This document shows positions 6,144 to 6,146 of a DNA stretch of 6,146 bases, piece by piece; the stretch's first letter is position 1, and every line of letters begins with the position of its first letter. This stretch comes from an uncultured Clostridia bacterium (lineage in GTDB: Bacteria; Bacillota; Clostridia; Christensenellales; Borkfalkiaceae): assembly GCA_947174975.1 (NCBI GenBank), contig CAMWLA010000074.1, forward strand, positions 1-6,146, written 5' to 3'. Below the pieces are notes generated by a model, which ran no database searches, had not been told where the DNA came from, and saw only the letters and a program-made list of their open reading frames with translations. A program made the position numbers and the translations under genes.

Positions 6144-6146
6144 TAT

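Noticed and set aside
1..6146. Mobile element, CRISPR, phage or defence genes
   Set aside because: All space is taken by recognisable housekeeping or metal-resistance genes and short spacers; no transposase, integrase, repeat array or tRNA-linked attachment site is visible.

Overview
This window is a compact stretch of bacterial core chromosome. All seven genes lie on the minus strand, so they read from right to left. The sequence is moderately AT-rich, spacers are short, and most starts have strong AGGAG-type ribosome binding sites. The gene order pta-ackA-yceD(DUF177)-rpmF is typical of Bacillota, especially Clostridia, and the proteins look clostridial. The likely source is an acetate-forming, possibly uncultured gut anaerobe; this placement is inferred from gene order and protein style, not from a marker search.

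In transcription order: pta (5061-6062) and ackA (3848-5044) form the acetyl-CoA to acetate plus ATP pathway and look like one operon. A consensus promoter at 3791-3819 then drives yceD (3370-3771), with rpmF (ribosomal protein L32, 3162-3350) 19 bases further on. An intrinsic terminator follows rpmF at 3118-3149. asnS (asparaginyl-tRNA synthetase, 1720-3096) begins only 21 bases beyond that terminator's T-run. Next, 11 bases after asnS, is a divergent type I asparaginase-like gene (692-1708), which ends in a second intrinsic terminator (661-690). Last is the 5' part of a copper-exporting P-type ATPase gene (copA), cut by the left window edge. It has its own near-consensus promoter overlapped by a perfect inverted repeat.

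The genes cover energy metabolism (pta-ackA), ribosome assembly (yceD-rpmF), asparagine use (asnS plus asparaginase-like) and metal defence (copA). I see no mobile element, CRISPR array, phage gene, tRNA or rRNA, and no gene on the plus strand. I found no clearly new system. The best leads are regulatory: an apparently leaderless copA transcript with a 12-bp-arm palindrome over its -35, a yceD promoter bracketed by a 10-bp inverted repeat, and an asparaginase-like protein that appears to lack the catalytic lysine of its family.
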